Shown: positions 7,541 through 16,453 of the stretch, piece by piece
Layout: the number at the start of each line of letters is the position of its first letter
How positions within the stretch are numbered: position 1 is the stretch's first letter
Source: Acidimicrobiales bacterium
GTDB lineage: Bacteria > Actinomycetota > Acidimicrobiia > Acidimicrobiales > MedAcidi-G1
Assembly (NCBI GenBank): GCA_029245675.1
Contig: JAQWOV010000026.1
Coordinates: forward strand, 1-64,000
DNA: 64,000 nt
Reading direction: 5' to 3'
Position numbers and translations under genes: made by a program
The notes under the pieces: model-generated
The model's database searches: none
What the model was told of the DNA's origin: nothing
Seen by the model: only the letters and a program-made list of their open reading frames with translations

Positions 7541-7943
7541 CGAATTACTAACCATTCTCCAGCTTTGTTTACTAGGTCTTTGCTATTTGTTTTTCCTTCG
7601 AGTGCTTCGCGCGGTTTGGATAGAAACACGCGAAGTTAAAAAGAAGAAAATTAAAACTAAACCTCAATTAGTTGTCACGAATTCATTAACAGGGATTAAC
7701 CGTAACTTTGAAATTGCTGGAGAAATCACTATTGGCAGAGCAGAGGGATGCACAATAACAATTGATGACGACTTTGTTTCACAAGCACATGCTCGAGTAT
7801 TTGAAAAAGCAGATGAAGTTATAGTTGAAGATCTTGGGTCCACAAATGGTACTTATTTAAATAAGCAACGAGTTTCTTCTCCCATGGTTATGAATACAGG
7901 GGATTGGCTGCAATTGGGCGACACCATTATGGAATTGAAATGA
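7533..7943 (+). CDS. fhaB: FhaB-type membrane-anchored FHA protein
   Basis: A 136-residue protein with one N-terminal membrane segment (about residues 5-24), a short basic stretch (VKKKKIKTK) and a single FHA domain (IGRAEGCTI, SQAHARV, GSTNGTYLN). This is the standard FhaB/FipA plan, where the FHA domain reads phosphothreonines made by PknB and links kinase signalling to cell division. Its start lies inside the end of fhaA and its stop overlaps the pstP start as ATGA. Confidence 0.9.
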   Translation: MNNELLTILQLCLLGLCYLFFLRVLRAVWIETREVKKKKIKTKPQLVVTNSLTGINRNFEIAGEITIGRAEGCTITIDDDFVSQAHARVFEKADEVIVEDLGSTNGTYLNKQRVSSPMVMNTGDWLQLGDTIMELK

Positions 7944-9100
7944 CAAATCGTAAAAATATTGTGGAACAAACAACTCTTTATTGTGGCGCTTCAACTCATG
8001 TCGGCAAAGTTCGTAAAAACAATCAAGATGCGTTTGGTTTTAATGATTATTTATTCGTAGTAGCTGATGGGATGGGAGGACATCTTGGTGGAGAAGTAGC
8101 CTCTGATTTAGCAGTGACAACTCTTACTAAAACTTTTGAACTTTCAGGAAAAATAAGGAAAAAGAAAGTTAAACGCAACCAATCTGGGCTGCTGCACGCC
8201 GTAGAACGAGCAAATAATCGGATCATTGAAAAAGCCTCGGACAATACATCTTTAAAGGGAATGGGGACCACTCTTTGTGCTGTCATGATTGGAACTGGTG
8301 AAGACCAAAACCCAGCTTTATTAATAACGAACGTAGGAGATAGTCGAATTTACCAACTGTCGGTTGGGAAATTTAATCAAATTACTGAAGACCACAGTCT
8401 TGTTGCTGATTTAGTTCGCGCTGGCGAACTCACGCCAGAGGAAGCTGCTCGTCATCCGCAACGCAATGTTCTTACTCGAGCTCTTGGGATTGAAAGCAAC
8501 TTAAAAGCCGATATGTGGGAATTGTCAATCAACGATGGTGACAAGTTTTTGTTGTGCAGTGATGGTCTTTTTAACGAACTTAGTGAAACCAGAATAATGG
8601 AAATACTTTCTGAGGCTTCAGATCCACAAACAGCAGCAGACTTATTAGTTAATGAATCAGTGGAAGTGGGCGGGCATGACAACGTTACAGCAATGGTTCT
8701 TACTGTGGAATCAACACTTAAAAATCGAATAAAGATTCAGTCTCAAAATACGGAAACGAGTTCGCAATTAAAAAAGGAAAAAAGAAATAGAAAAATTAAT
8801 TGGAGAATAACTGGATTTTTTGTAACTCTTTCCGCATTGATTGGGATTGGTATTGGATCGATGTGGATTTATGCCCATCGTGGTTGGTATGTCGGTGAAC
8901 ATAGAGGGCAAGTTGAAATTTTTGAAGGACGTCCGGAAGGATTTCTTTGGTTTGAGCCACGAGTTCACGATATAGATGGACCATCAATAGCTACTCTTCG
9001 GGAACTTGATCAAAGCCTTGTGCTTGAAGTTATTGAGGTCAGTTCACGTCAAGAGGCCGAGGATGTAGTTAACCGTCTTGAACAACGATCTGACGGATGA
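7940..9100 (+). CDS. pstP: PP2C-family Ser/Thr protein phosphatase with membrane anchor
   Basis: The 386-residue protein has an N-terminal PP2C domain with the metal-binding motifs VRKNNQDAF, VADGMGGHLGGE, GDSRIY and GHDNVTAMV. A Lys-rich linker follows, then one membrane segment (about residues 290-310) and a short extracellular tail. PstP is the phosphatase that opposes PknB. I chose the ATG at 7940, which overlaps the fhaB stop, over an upstream start inside fhaB because the PP2C domain begins right after it. The stop overlaps the rodA start. Confidence 0.93.
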   Translation: MTNRKNIVEQTTLYCGASTHVGKVRKNNQDAFGFNDYLFVVADGMGGHLGGEVASDLAVTTLTKTFELSGKIRKKKVKRNQSGLLHAVERANNRIIEKASDNTSLKGMGTTLCAVMIGTGEDQNPALLITNVGDSRIYQLSVGKFNQITEDHSLVADLVRAGELTPEEAARHPQRNVLTRALGIESNLKADMWELSINDGDKFLLCSDGLFNELSETRIMEILSEASDPQTAADLLVNESVEVGGHDNVTAMVLTVESTLKNRIKIQSQNTETSSQLKKEKRNRKINWRITGFFVTLSALIGIGIGSMWIYAHRGWYVGEHRGQVEIFEGRPEGFLWFEPRVHDIDGPSIATLRELDQSLVLEVIEVSSRQEAEDVVNRLEQRSDG

Positions 9101-10440
9101 AAAATAAAGATATACAGTATCGAAGACGTACTGAACTTTGGCTAATTATTTTTGGGTCTTTTGTCGTAACTCTTTTATATGTTTTAACAAGTTTTGGGAA
9201 CTCAGCATCGGTTCCAGTCGACTTAGTGCCTTTTTTTGTAGCTGTGCTTGGGTTGGGTGTTTTAGCGCATCTAGTTGTTAGAAAGTTTGCCCCATCTGCC
9301 GATCCTGTCATTTTGCCACTTGTGTTTTTTTTGAATGGTCTTGGACAAGTATTTATTACACGGCTTTCCCATGAGAGTGGGATAGCGGATGAACTCCCTG
9401 CTTTACAGTCAACATGGACTGCAGTTGGTGTTGTTGCGTTTATTTTTGTTCTTATTTTTATTCGAAATTCAAGAGATTTAGAAACACATAAGTACACATT
9501 TGGAATTATTGGAATAGCTCTTTTGGCGCTTCCATTGTTGCCTTTTATTGGGAGTGAGATAAATGGGGCTCGTATTTGGGCCTCAATCGGCCCAATAAAT
9601 TTACAACCAGGAGAGTTTGCTCGGCTTGCTCTTACAATATTTTTGGCTGCGTATCTTGTTGAAAAAAAAGAACTTCTTCAAATAGGAAGTCGTAAAATTT
9701 TTAGATTTGAAGTGCCATTATGGCGGCATCTTTCTCCTGTGTTACTTGCATGGGGGTTCGCAATGTTGGTCCTTATTGCAGAAAAAGACTTAGGTTCAAG
9801 TCTTCTTTATTTTGTTCTATTTACAGTCATGATTTGGGTATCGACACAACGTCTTTCCTACTTAATAATCAGTTTCGGATTATTCATATGTGGGGCATTA
9901 ATTTCTTGGAGAATTTTTGAACACATACAAGCGCGAGTTTCTGTTTGGCATGATCCGTGGTCATTTCGCTCAGGGTCCGGTTATCAGTTGGTGGAAGCTG
10001 CGATTGCTATGGCTAATGGTGGGCTTATAGGCACAGGGATTGGTAGTGGAGAACCGAATCGTATTCCAGAGGTAGAAACAGATTTTATATTTGCAGCTAT
10101 TGGTGAAGAAATGGGTTTGTTAGGAACAGTTTTAGTTCTTTCTTCTTTTCTTTTGATAATTAGCTCAGGCTTACGAATCGCAATTAAATCATCTGATCCA
10201 TTTAACAAACTTCTTGCTTTAGGACTTACAACTTTGATTGGATTCCAAGCTCTCGTGATCATGGGAGGGGTCGTTCGGCTACTTCCTTTAACCGGAGTAA
10301 CACTTCCTTTTGTTTCTTATGGGGGATCGTCGCTCTTAGGCAATTACATACTGGTAGCTCTTCTTTTGCGTCTTAGCGATCAAGTTGAAAATTCACAATC
10401 AAGTAAAGAAAAATCAATTCGAGAAATGTCTAATGAATAA
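9097..10440 (+). CDS. rodA: FtsW/RodA/SpoVE-family peptidoglycan polymerase
   Basis: A 447-residue integral membrane protein with about twelve hydrophobic segments. The family motifs are present: NGARIW, LQPGEFARLALTIFLA, AEKDLGSSLL, GLIGTGIGSG, DFIFAAIGEEMG and the C-terminal SYGGSSLLGNY. SEDS proteins polymerise glycan strands from lipid II together with a class B penicillin-binding protein, here the next gene. The position between pstP and pbpA is that of rodA in mycobacteria. Start and stop overlap the neighbouring genes, showing translational coupling. Confidence 0.93.
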   Translation: MKNKDIQYRRRTELWLIIFGSFVVTLLYVLTSFGNSASVPVDLVPFFVAVLGLGVLAHLVVRKFAPSADPVILPLVFFLNGLGQVFITRLSHESGIADELPALQSTWTAVGVVAFIFVLIFIRNSRDLETHKYTFGIIGIALLALPLLPFIGSEINGARIWASIGPINLQPGEFARLALTIFLAAYLVEKKELLQIGSRKIFRFEVPLWRHLSPVLLAWGFAMLVLIAEKDLGSSLLYFVLFTVMIWVSTQRLSYLIISFGLFICGALISWRIFEHIQARVSVWHDPWSFRSGSGYQLVEAAIAMANGGLIGTGIGSGEPNRIPEVETDFIFAAIGEEMGLLGTVLVLSSFLLIISSGLRIAIKSSDPFNKLLALGLTTLIGFQALVIMGGVVRLLPLTGVTLPFVSYGGSSLLGNYILVALLLRLSDQVENSQSSKEKSIREMSNE

Positions 10441-11959
10441 AAGTATCCGTCGGCTAGCTGCAGCTTTTCTTGTTTTCTACGGCTTGCTGTTTATACAGAT
10501 AAACCGAGTACAGATTTATGATGCTAAGCAACTTATTGAAGACCCAACAAATTCTCGAATTGCGATTGAATCCTTTGGTGCTGCTCGTGGACGTATTGCA
10601 ACAAGTGATGGAGTTATTATTGCTGATTCTAAAATTAATGAAATTTCAGATCAATTTCGTTATGAAAGGGAGTATCCCCATGGAAATCTTTATGCCCACA
10701 TAACAGGGTACGTCTCTTTTAATTCGGGATCTTCTGGACTTGAATCTTCTTATGGGGAAGAACTGAGTGGTCGCACTCCAGAACAACTAGCAGACGCATT
10801 ATATGAGTTATTTGCTGATGACCCGGAAACTCATGATCTTGTTTTAACGATTCAACATGATCTTCAAATTGTTGCAGCAGAATCGTTAGGTTCACGAAAT
10901 GGCGCTGTTGTCGTGATGAGTCCATTGACTGGTGAGGTTTTTGCGCTTGTTAGTTCACCTACATTTGATCCAAATTTACTCTCCGCTACTAATACAGCAA
11001 GTGCGAACAGTGCTCGATCTGACTTACTAAATCAAGTAGACAATCCTTTGATTTCACGTGCTACAAATGAAATTTACGCCCCAGGATCGACCTTTAAATT
11101 GGTTACCGCCGCTGCTGCGCTTGAACAAGCAGGGTTTACCTTAGAGACTCCAGTTTTTGAGATCACTGCATCGTATGTTCCACCATTAACTATTCGTCCG
11201 ATCACCAATTATGGAGGAAGTGAATGTGGCGGCTCATTAAAAGAAAGTCTTCGTGTTTCGTGTAACACAACATTTGCAGAGATCGGAGCTGAATATCTTG
11301 GTCCATCCTTATTGAAAGAAATTGCTGAAAAGTTTGGTTTTAACAAAGTAATTCCTTTTGATATTGCAACTGTCCCTTCTTACTTTCCTACGGATTTTGG
11401 TAACGAGTTGTCGATGGTGACTACGCCTGACGGAGAGAGCACTGAGGTCGCTGTAGTAGAAAACACTCCACTTCTTGCTCAAGCAGCGATTGGTCAATAT
11501 GAAGTTGCAGCTACACCACTTCAAATGGCGTTAGTAGCTTCAACTATTGCCGGGCAAGGAAATACACCTAAGCCATATTTAGTAAAAGAAATTTTAGACA
11601 GCAAGGGCGAGGTAGTAACTTTTGCATCGAATTCTGTTTGGCAGCAAACAATGCAAGAGTCAACGGCTGAAATGCTTCGTGAAAGTATGGAAGAAATTGT
11701 AAATAGTGGAACTGCTCAGCGATTAGCAATTAATGGGCTCACTATTGGAGCGAAAACTGGAACTGCGCAAATATCTTCTGAAGATCCAGAAACTCATGCA
11801 TGGGTTGTGGGTTTTGCTGGATACCCACAAAATCTTCCATCGGTTGCTTTTGCTGTGTTTGTTGAGGCAGATTCTGCTGAAGGAGAACAAACAGGTGGAC
11901 GGGTCGCAGTCCCAATTGCAAGAGAGATTCTTTTAGAGATGTTTGAAGTTAATGAGTAA
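10433..11959 (+). CDS. pbpA: Class B penicillin-binding protein (peptidoglycan transpeptidase)
   Basis: The 508-residue protein has an N-terminal membrane anchor, a dimerisation domain and a transpeptidase domain with the three active-site motifs: STFK (in APGSTFKLVTAAAAL), SCN (in RVSCNTTFAEIG) and KTG (in GAKTGTAQ). It cross-links peptidoglycan and pairs with the upstream SEDS polymerase. I took the ATG at 10433, which overlaps the rodA stop, rather than an upstream start inside rodA. It ends 53 bp before pknB. Confidence 0.93.
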   Translation: MNKSIRRLAAAFLVFYGLLFIQINRVQIYDAKQLIEDPTNSRIAIESFGAARGRIATSDGVIIADSKINEISDQFRYEREYPHGNLYAHITGYVSFNSGSSGLESSYGEELSGRTPEQLADALYELFADDPETHDLVLTIQHDLQIVAAESLGSRNGAVVVMSPLTGEVFALVSSPTFDPNLLSATNTASANSARSDLLNQVDNPLISRATNEIYAPGSTFKLVTAAAALEQAGFTLETPVFEITASYVPPLTIRPITNYGGSECGGSLKESLRVSCNTTFAEIGAEYLGPSLLKEIAEKFGFNKVIPFDIATVPSYFPTDFGNELSMVTTPDGESTEVAVVENTPLLAQAAIGQYEVAATPLQMALVASTIAGQGNTPKPYLVKEILDSKGEVVTFASNSVWQQTMQESTAEMLRESMEEIVNSGTAQRLAINGLTIGAKTGTAQISSEDPETHAWVVGFAGYPQNLPSVAFAVFVEADSAEGEQTGGRVAVPIAREILLEMFEVNE

Positions 11960-12012
11960 ATTAATGCCCCCTGCCTCCAGTGGGCGTGATTGTGGCTATA
12001 CAATTTATTGCT

Positions 12013-13941
12013 ATGTCTGATCAACAGCCGACTATTTTTAATGATCGTTATGAACTTCATCGTCAAATCGCTCGAGGCGGAATGGCTGAGGTTTATTTAG
12101 CACGCGATCTTTTGCTTGATCGACCAGTAGCAGTAAAGGTTTTATTTGACGAATTTGCTCATGACGCAAATTTTGTTGAAAGGTTTCGACGTGAAGCACA
12201 AGCTGCCGCAAATCTTAATCACCCAAATATTGTTAGTGTTTACGACTGGGGAGAACAGCAAGGAACCTACTTCATCGTTATGGAATACGTTGAGGGTCGG
12301 AGTCTCGCAGACATCCTTAAAACAGAAGGGCCGTTGCATCCAGATAGAGCTGCAGAAATCGCAGTTGATATTTCTGCAGCATTAGGGTTCGCACATCGAA
12401 ATGGGCTTATTCATCGCGATATCAAACCCGGAAACGTACTTGTATCTCCAAACGGCCAAATAAAGGTAGCTGATTTCGGTATAGCTACTGCTATGTCTCC
12501 TGGGCAAAATGAATTAACACAGGCTGGCACTGTAATGGGGACCGCAACCTATTTTTCCCCTGAACAAGCCCAAGGCCATCAAATAGATCCACGAAGCGAC
12601 CTTTATGCACTCGGAGTTGTTCTATATGAAATGCTTCTCGGAAAACCACCATTTATTGGTGAAACACCAGTTGCAGTTGCATATCAGCATGTTCAACAAG
12701 CGCCCCCTTCACTTCGCAAAGTAGGGGCTCAGGTAGCTGACTCTCTTGAAGCAATAACAATGAAGTTACTTGCAAAAAATCCTGTTAATCGTTATCCAAC
12801 AGCAGAAGATTTACGTAGCGACCTTCGCCGTTATTGTGAAGGAGCTCATGATCTTCGTCCAGCAAACCCAGTGGGTGTCGGTGGAAAGTCATCAGGTGTT
12901 TCTTCCCCTGGAAATGAAAAATTTGGGAAAAATAAAAAGAGACGCCGTGATGATGGTTGGTTACGTCTTACTCTTTTCGCAATCAGTTTTGCTGCTTTAC
13001 TAGGTTTACTTGGATATCTCGTCATAAATTTTGTAGATGAACTTGGGTTTAATGAAGATGATCAAGAAATTCAAAGCGGTTTAGTTGAAGTCCCATCAGT
13101 ACTTAATTTGTCTCTTGAAGAAGCAAGAGACACGTTAGATGAATTAAATCTTGATATTCAGATGGATTTTCAAACAAATAGTGACTTCCCTGAAAATACG
13201 GTCTTCGATCAAGACCCCGTAGCAGGAACAAAGATTGAAGAAGAAGACACCATCAAATTATTGGTAAGCCAAGGAACTGGGCCCATGGTTTTACTTAATG
13301 TCATAGGGGATTCTGTTACAGATGCACAACGTGACCTTGAAGCGATGGGACTTTCAGTCGTAATTGTTAGCCAAGAGGATCCAGTAGTTCCTCTAGGAGA
13401 GATAATTAATCAAATACCATCAGCTGGATCTGAAATATCTTCAGGTGGAGAAGTGTCTCTGTTTGTTTCCTCTGGGCCTGCAGTCAAAAAGATACCAGCG
13501 TTGGAGAATCGTCCTGTTGCTGATGCGATGAACATACTTGTTCAAGATTGGCAAGTGACTACAACTTATGAAAATAATGAAACTATTGCCGAAGGAATCG
13601 TGATTCAAACTAATCCGCCTGGAGGAACCGAATTTGCACCAGGAGGAACAGTGGAAATAATTGTTTCTGACGGTCCTGCCCCAGTTATTGTTCCTTCTGT
13701 GGTCGCACTTGAGGTAACTGCAGCTAATGATTTGCTGACTAGCCCAACTCTTGGATTCCGTGTGTCTATTACTTTTCAAGAAGTTGAACATGGAAGCGCG
13801 AATCATCAACGAGTTATATCTCAAGATCCTGTAGCGGGAGTAGAAGCTGACTCTGGTTCTTATGTTGCAATTGTGGTTGGTGAACAGAAACCACCAGAAG
13901 AAACAACAACTACAACTACCACTACGACTGAAGCTCCTTAA
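12013..13941 (+). CDS. pknB: PASTA-domain Ser/Thr protein kinase
   Basis: The 642-residue kinase has GRGGMAEVY-type glycine loop residues (ARGGMAEVYLARD), the catalytic loop HRDIKPGN, DFG in VADFGIA and the APE-like SPEQAQG. A membrane segment lies at about 330-352, then four PASTA repeats that in relatives sense muropeptides or lipid II. A run of nine threonines sits at the C-terminus. The ATG at 12013 was preferred over an upstream GTG because the kinase domain starts a few residues later. It is the only kinase in the cluster; the pknA copy of mycobacteria is absent. Confidence 0.94.
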   Translation: MSDQQPTIFNDRYELHRQIARGGMAEVYLARDLLLDRPVAVKVLFDEFAHDANFVERFRREAQAAANLNHPNIVSVYDWGEQQGTYFIVMEYVEGRSLADILKTEGPLHPDRAAEIAVDISAALGFAHRNGLIHRDIKPGNVLVSPNGQIKVADFGIATAMSPGQNELTQAGTVMGTATYFSPEQAQGHQIDPRSDLYALGVVLYEMLLGKPPFIGETPVAVAYQHVQQAPPSLRKVGAQVADSLEAITMKLLAKNPVNRYPTAEDLRSDLRRYCEGAHDLRPANPVGVGGKSSGVSSPGNEKFGKNKKRRRDDGWLRLTLFAISFAALLGLLGYLVINFVDELGFNEDDQEIQSGLVEVPSVLNLSLEEARDTLDELNLDIQMDFQTNSDFPENTVFDQDPVAGTKIEEEDTIKLLVSQGTGPMVLLNVIGDSVTDAQRDLEAMGLSVVIVSQEDPVVPLGEIINQIPSAGSEISSGGEVSLFVSSGPAVKKIPALENRPVADAMNILVQDWQVTTTYENNETIAEGIVIQTNPPGGTEFAPGGTVEIIVSDGPAPVIVPSVVALEVTAANDLLTSPTLGFRVSITFQEVEHGSANHQRVISQDPVAGVEADSGSYVAIVVGEQKPPEETTTTTTTTTEAP

Positions 13942-13963
13942 TAAAGTGTCCAAAGAAGACGCT

Positions 13964-15061
13964 ATGAATATGGACAAAGAGACCTTTCTCATCAGTTTGG
14001 GGCGTGACCGCAGAAACGGTGCGCCGCTTAACAGTCCCCCGATGCCAGCTTCAAACTTCTACCTTCCGCACGAGCGTGTGTACTCACGTACCGAACAGAC
14101 AGAAACGGTGAACCGTTTGGAAGAACTCGTTGGTGGAATCGAAGGAGGCGATGCATTGATGTTCGGCTCAGGTATGGCTGCTGCTGCAGCTGTGCTTCAT
14201 CGCCTGCCAGTTGGTTCGACGCTCGCTCTTCCAACGGACCCATACCATGGAGTAAACGGCCTCGCTGAAGAAGGTGAAGCTCAGGGTCGGTGGAAGATTT
14301 GGCGCATTCACCCGAACGATACTGATTCATGGGTCAATGCATGTGCCACCGCTGATCTCGTCTGGATCGAGACCCCAGCAAATCCGCTCATTGATGTTAC
14401 TGATCTACCTACAGTATGTTCTGCTCCACGCCGGGATGGAACAATTCTCGCTGTTGATAGCACGTTCGCGACACCAATGTGCCAGCTACCACTCAACCTT
14501 GGAGCGGACATTGTTATGCATTCGGCGACAAAGTTTTTGGGTGGACATTCAGATCTTTTAGCTGGAGCTTTGATTGTCCGAGACGACAACCTTCGCGATG
14601 AACTGCATCACCGGCGGCTACTTAACGGCGGTGTGATCGGTTCGCTTGAAGCGTTTTTGACGCTACGTGGTATGCGCACCCTCCACTTACGAATGGAGCG
14701 CGCACTTGATAACGCTGAACAACTAGCCCATCGTCTGACGACTCATCCCAATGTTGCTAAGGTCCGGTACCCCGGTTTACGGGACGACCCAAACAACGCG
14801 ATCGCCGCAACTTTCATGGATGGCTATGGAGCGGTCCTTAGTTTTGAGACCACTGATGATGGTGATCAAGCTACGCGGGCATGTGAGGCTGTTGAGATTA
14901 TCCACCACGCCACCAGCCTCGGCGGCGTGGAGACCACCATGGAGCGTCGTTTCGTGATTCCCGGTCAAGAGAATATTCCGCCATCGCTAATTCGAATGAG
15001 TGTCGGCTGTGAGAATTTAGATGATCTCTGGGCCGATCTAGATTCAGCTCTTCGATCCTGA
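13964..15061 (+). CDS. Cystathionine gamma-synthase/lyase-family PLP enzyme
   Basis: A 365-residue fold-type I PLP enzyme of Cys/Met metabolism. Seen: the FGSGMAAAAAVL cofactor-binding turn, the WIETPANPLIDVTDL substrate loop, DSTFATP, and the PLP lysine in HSATKFLGGHSDLLAG. Whether it acts as gamma-synthase, beta-lyase or gamma-lyase cannot be told. Its base composition is clearly richer in GC than pknB or trpG (sampled lines 48-58% against 37-48%), with different synonymous codon choice, and it interrupts a gene order conserved in actinobacteria. Both suggest recent acquisition. ATGs at 13964 and 13970 are alternative starts. Confidence 0.85.
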   Translation: MNMDKETFLISLGRDRRNGAPLNSPPMPASNFYLPHERVYSRTEQTETVNRLEELVGGIEGGDALMFGSGMAAAAAVLHRLPVGSTLALPTDPYHGVNGLAEEGEAQGRWKIWRIHPNDTDSWVNACATADLVWIETPANPLIDVTDLPTVCSAPRRDGTILAVDSTFATPMCQLPLNLGADIVMHSATKFLGGHSDLLAGALIVRDDNLRDELHHRRLLNGGVIGSLEAFLTLRGMRTLHLRMERALDNAEQLAHRLTTHPNVAKVRYPGLRDDPNNAIAATFMDGYGAVLSFETTDDGDQATRACEAVEIIHHATSLGGVETTMERRFVIPGQENIPPSLIRMSVGCENLDDLWADLDSALRS

Positions 15062-15067
15062 AGAGTT

Positions 15068-15646
15068 CTAGTGAATGCGAGTAAGAAAGTTGGCTAGTAA
15101 GTCGTGCCCAGCTTTAGTAAGAATTGATTCTGGATGAAATTGAACTCCTTCTACATCAAATTCTTTATGCCTAATACCCATAATTAAACCATCTGTGCTT
15201 ACTGCAGTAATCTCAAGAACATCTGGAAGAGAATCTCTATCCACAATCAGAGAATGATAACGAGTAGCTTCAAGGGGAGAAGGAAGACCCGCAAATACAC
15301 CCATTTCTGTGTGTTCAATATGCGAAGTTTTTCCATGCATAACTTCAGGAGCACGAACCACTTGTGCACCCCAAGCCGCCCCAATTGCTTGATGCCCAAG
15401 ACACACACCAAGTACAGGGACACGGCTAGCAGCCCATTGAATTACTGAGGTTGAAATCCCTGCATCTTCCGGCCTTCCTGGTCCAGGACTAATTAGAACT
15501 GCATCTGGGTTCAATGCTTCCACATCATCTAATGTGATCGCATCGTGTCGATGTACGACGGGGTTTGCTCCTAATTCGCCTAAATACTGGACGAGGTTAT
15601 AAACAAAAGAATCATAATTGTCTATTACTAATACAGTTGCTCCCAC
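15068..15646 (-). CDS. trpG: Class I glutamine amidotransferase, anthranilate/aminodeoxychorismate synthase component II
   Basis: A 192-residue glutaminase that delivers ammonia to the chorismate-amination partner. Seen: [14 protein letters not shown] at the N-terminus, [12 protein letters not shown], the nucleophile Cys in [12 protein letters not shown], and the catalytic His-Glu in VQFHPES. TrpG and PabA cannot be separated by sequence, and one copy often serves both pathways. The GTG start at 15646 faces crgA. In mycobacteria the same gene lies beside pknB in the same opposing orientation, so the placement supports the call. Confidence 0.9.
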   Translation of the reverse strand: MGATVLVIDNYDSFVYNLVQYLGELGANPVVHRHDAITLDDVEALNPDAVLISPGPGRPEDAGISTSVIQWAASRVPVLGVCLGHQAIGAAWGAQVVRAPEVMHGKTSHIEHTEMGVFAGLPSPLEATRYHSLIVDRDSLPDVLEITAVSTDGLIMGIRHKEFDVEGVQFHPESILTKAGHDLLANFLTRIH

Positions 15647-15716
15647 ACCCGTAACAGTATCGGTCAGAATCGTTCGATCTGTCGTTTGTAGTGATTTAAT
15701 GCCGTATCCTCGTTAT

Positions 15717-15989
15717 ATGGCTAAACCACAAAAACGTCGTATTGAAGGTGGAAGGGTAACCCCAAAAGGAGGACCTTCAGGTTCTCGTTATCAAGCACCT
15801 ACCCCATCAGGATCGAACTCTTCACCCAAATGGGTTCCTGTTCTAATGTTCTTCTTACTGGGTCTTGGGATGGTAATAATCTTCTTTAACTACGTTGCGT
15901 GGTTACCAGGGGGTACTAACAACATTTATTTGATGGTTGGGTTGGCAAGTATTTTAGGTGGAATAATTACAGCTACTCAGTACCGATAA
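15717..15989 (+). CDS. crgA: CrgA-like cell division protein
   Basis: A 90-residue protein with a basic, Pro/Gly/Ser-rich N-terminus and two membrane segments: one after the motif KWVPVLMFFLLGLGMVIIF (about 39-60) and one at 70-85. The WVPV-LMF signature, two-helix hairpin and position next to trpG and pknB match CrgA, which recruits divisome components and affects septation in actinobacteria. The ATG at 15717 was chosen because the family start is short; upstream codons are open but unlike CrgA. Confidence 0.85.
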   Translation: MAKPQKRRIEGGRVTPKGGPSGSRYQAPTPSGSNSSPKWVPVLMFFLLGLGMVIIFFNYVAWLPGGTNNIYLMVGLASILGGIITATQYR

Positions 15990-16032
15990 TCAGTGTTTTT
16001 CTATTGAAAAATATGAAATAACAACCTTGTAA

Positions 16033-16064
16033 TTTCCCACAGGTTCATCCCCAGCTGTGGATAA
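16033..16064. promoter_or_regulatory. DnaA box (perfect, minus strand) with a nearby degenerate box
   Basis: TGTGGATAA at 16056-16064 is the exact complement of the DnaA consensus TTATCCACA. TTTCCCACA at 16033-16041 differs from the consensus at two bases. Both lie in the 95-bp gap between crgA and the convergent gene at 16085. The pknB/crgA region lies near the replication origin in many actinobacteria. One good box is too few to call an origin, but DnaA titration or regulation is possible. Confidence 0.45.
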
Positions 16065-16084
16065 CTTCGCGCGGAAAGTGAAAA

Positions 16085-16411
16085 TTACTCTTCAGTTTTT
16101 AAAAGATCCATGTCGTCCATACAGTGGCGTGGAGCTTCAGGACTTTCGTTGGGTGCAGTAGTCATTCGTACTTCAGTACCACACAAGCTACATCGATAAA
16201 GCAGCTTTACTTTTCGGAGTTCTCCTGCTGGTGGTGGTTCAGGTGGTGAAGTTACCAACATTCTCAAAATAATAAACCCCACCCACAGCAAGACAATTCC
16301 AATAACTATTGCAATAAGTATTTTTAAAAAAATAAAGGCGAACCAAATTAATATTCCAATTAAAAGCACACCAAAAAGGCTTTTTTTAGGATCAGGTTTA
16401 CTTTTAAGCAC
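16085..16411 (-). CDS. Small membrane protein with C-terminal zinc-ribbon-like motif
   Basis: A 108-residue protein with two closely spaced membrane segments (about residues 11-30 and 33-52). A Pro-rich turn follows, then a soluble tail with CSLCG and, about 20 residues later, HC, which could complete a Cys3His metal site. I recognise this layout from uncharacterised actinobacterial proteins but know no function. It starts at a GTG (16411), is a single gene, and diverges from the deacetylase gene at 16454 across a 42-bp gap. Confidence 0.7.
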   Translation of the reverse strand: MLKSKPDPKKSLFGVLLIGILIWFAFIFLKILIAIVIGIVLLWVGFIILRMLVTSPPEPPPAGELRKVKLLYRCSLCGTEVRMTTAPNESPEAPRHCMDDMDLLKTEE

Positions 16412-16453
16412 ATATATAGCCTACGTGCATTCACAAATGTCTAGGGTTCCAGT

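Noticed and set aside
13441-13992. 183-residue minus-strand frame opposite pknB
   Set aside because: It lies wholly opposite the PASTA repeats of pknB, shows no domain and has the Ser/Arg-rich look of an antisense frame.
16020-16084. Chromosomal origin of replication
   Set aside because: Only one perfect DnaA box is present, with no AT-rich unwinding region and no dnaA or dnaN adjacent.
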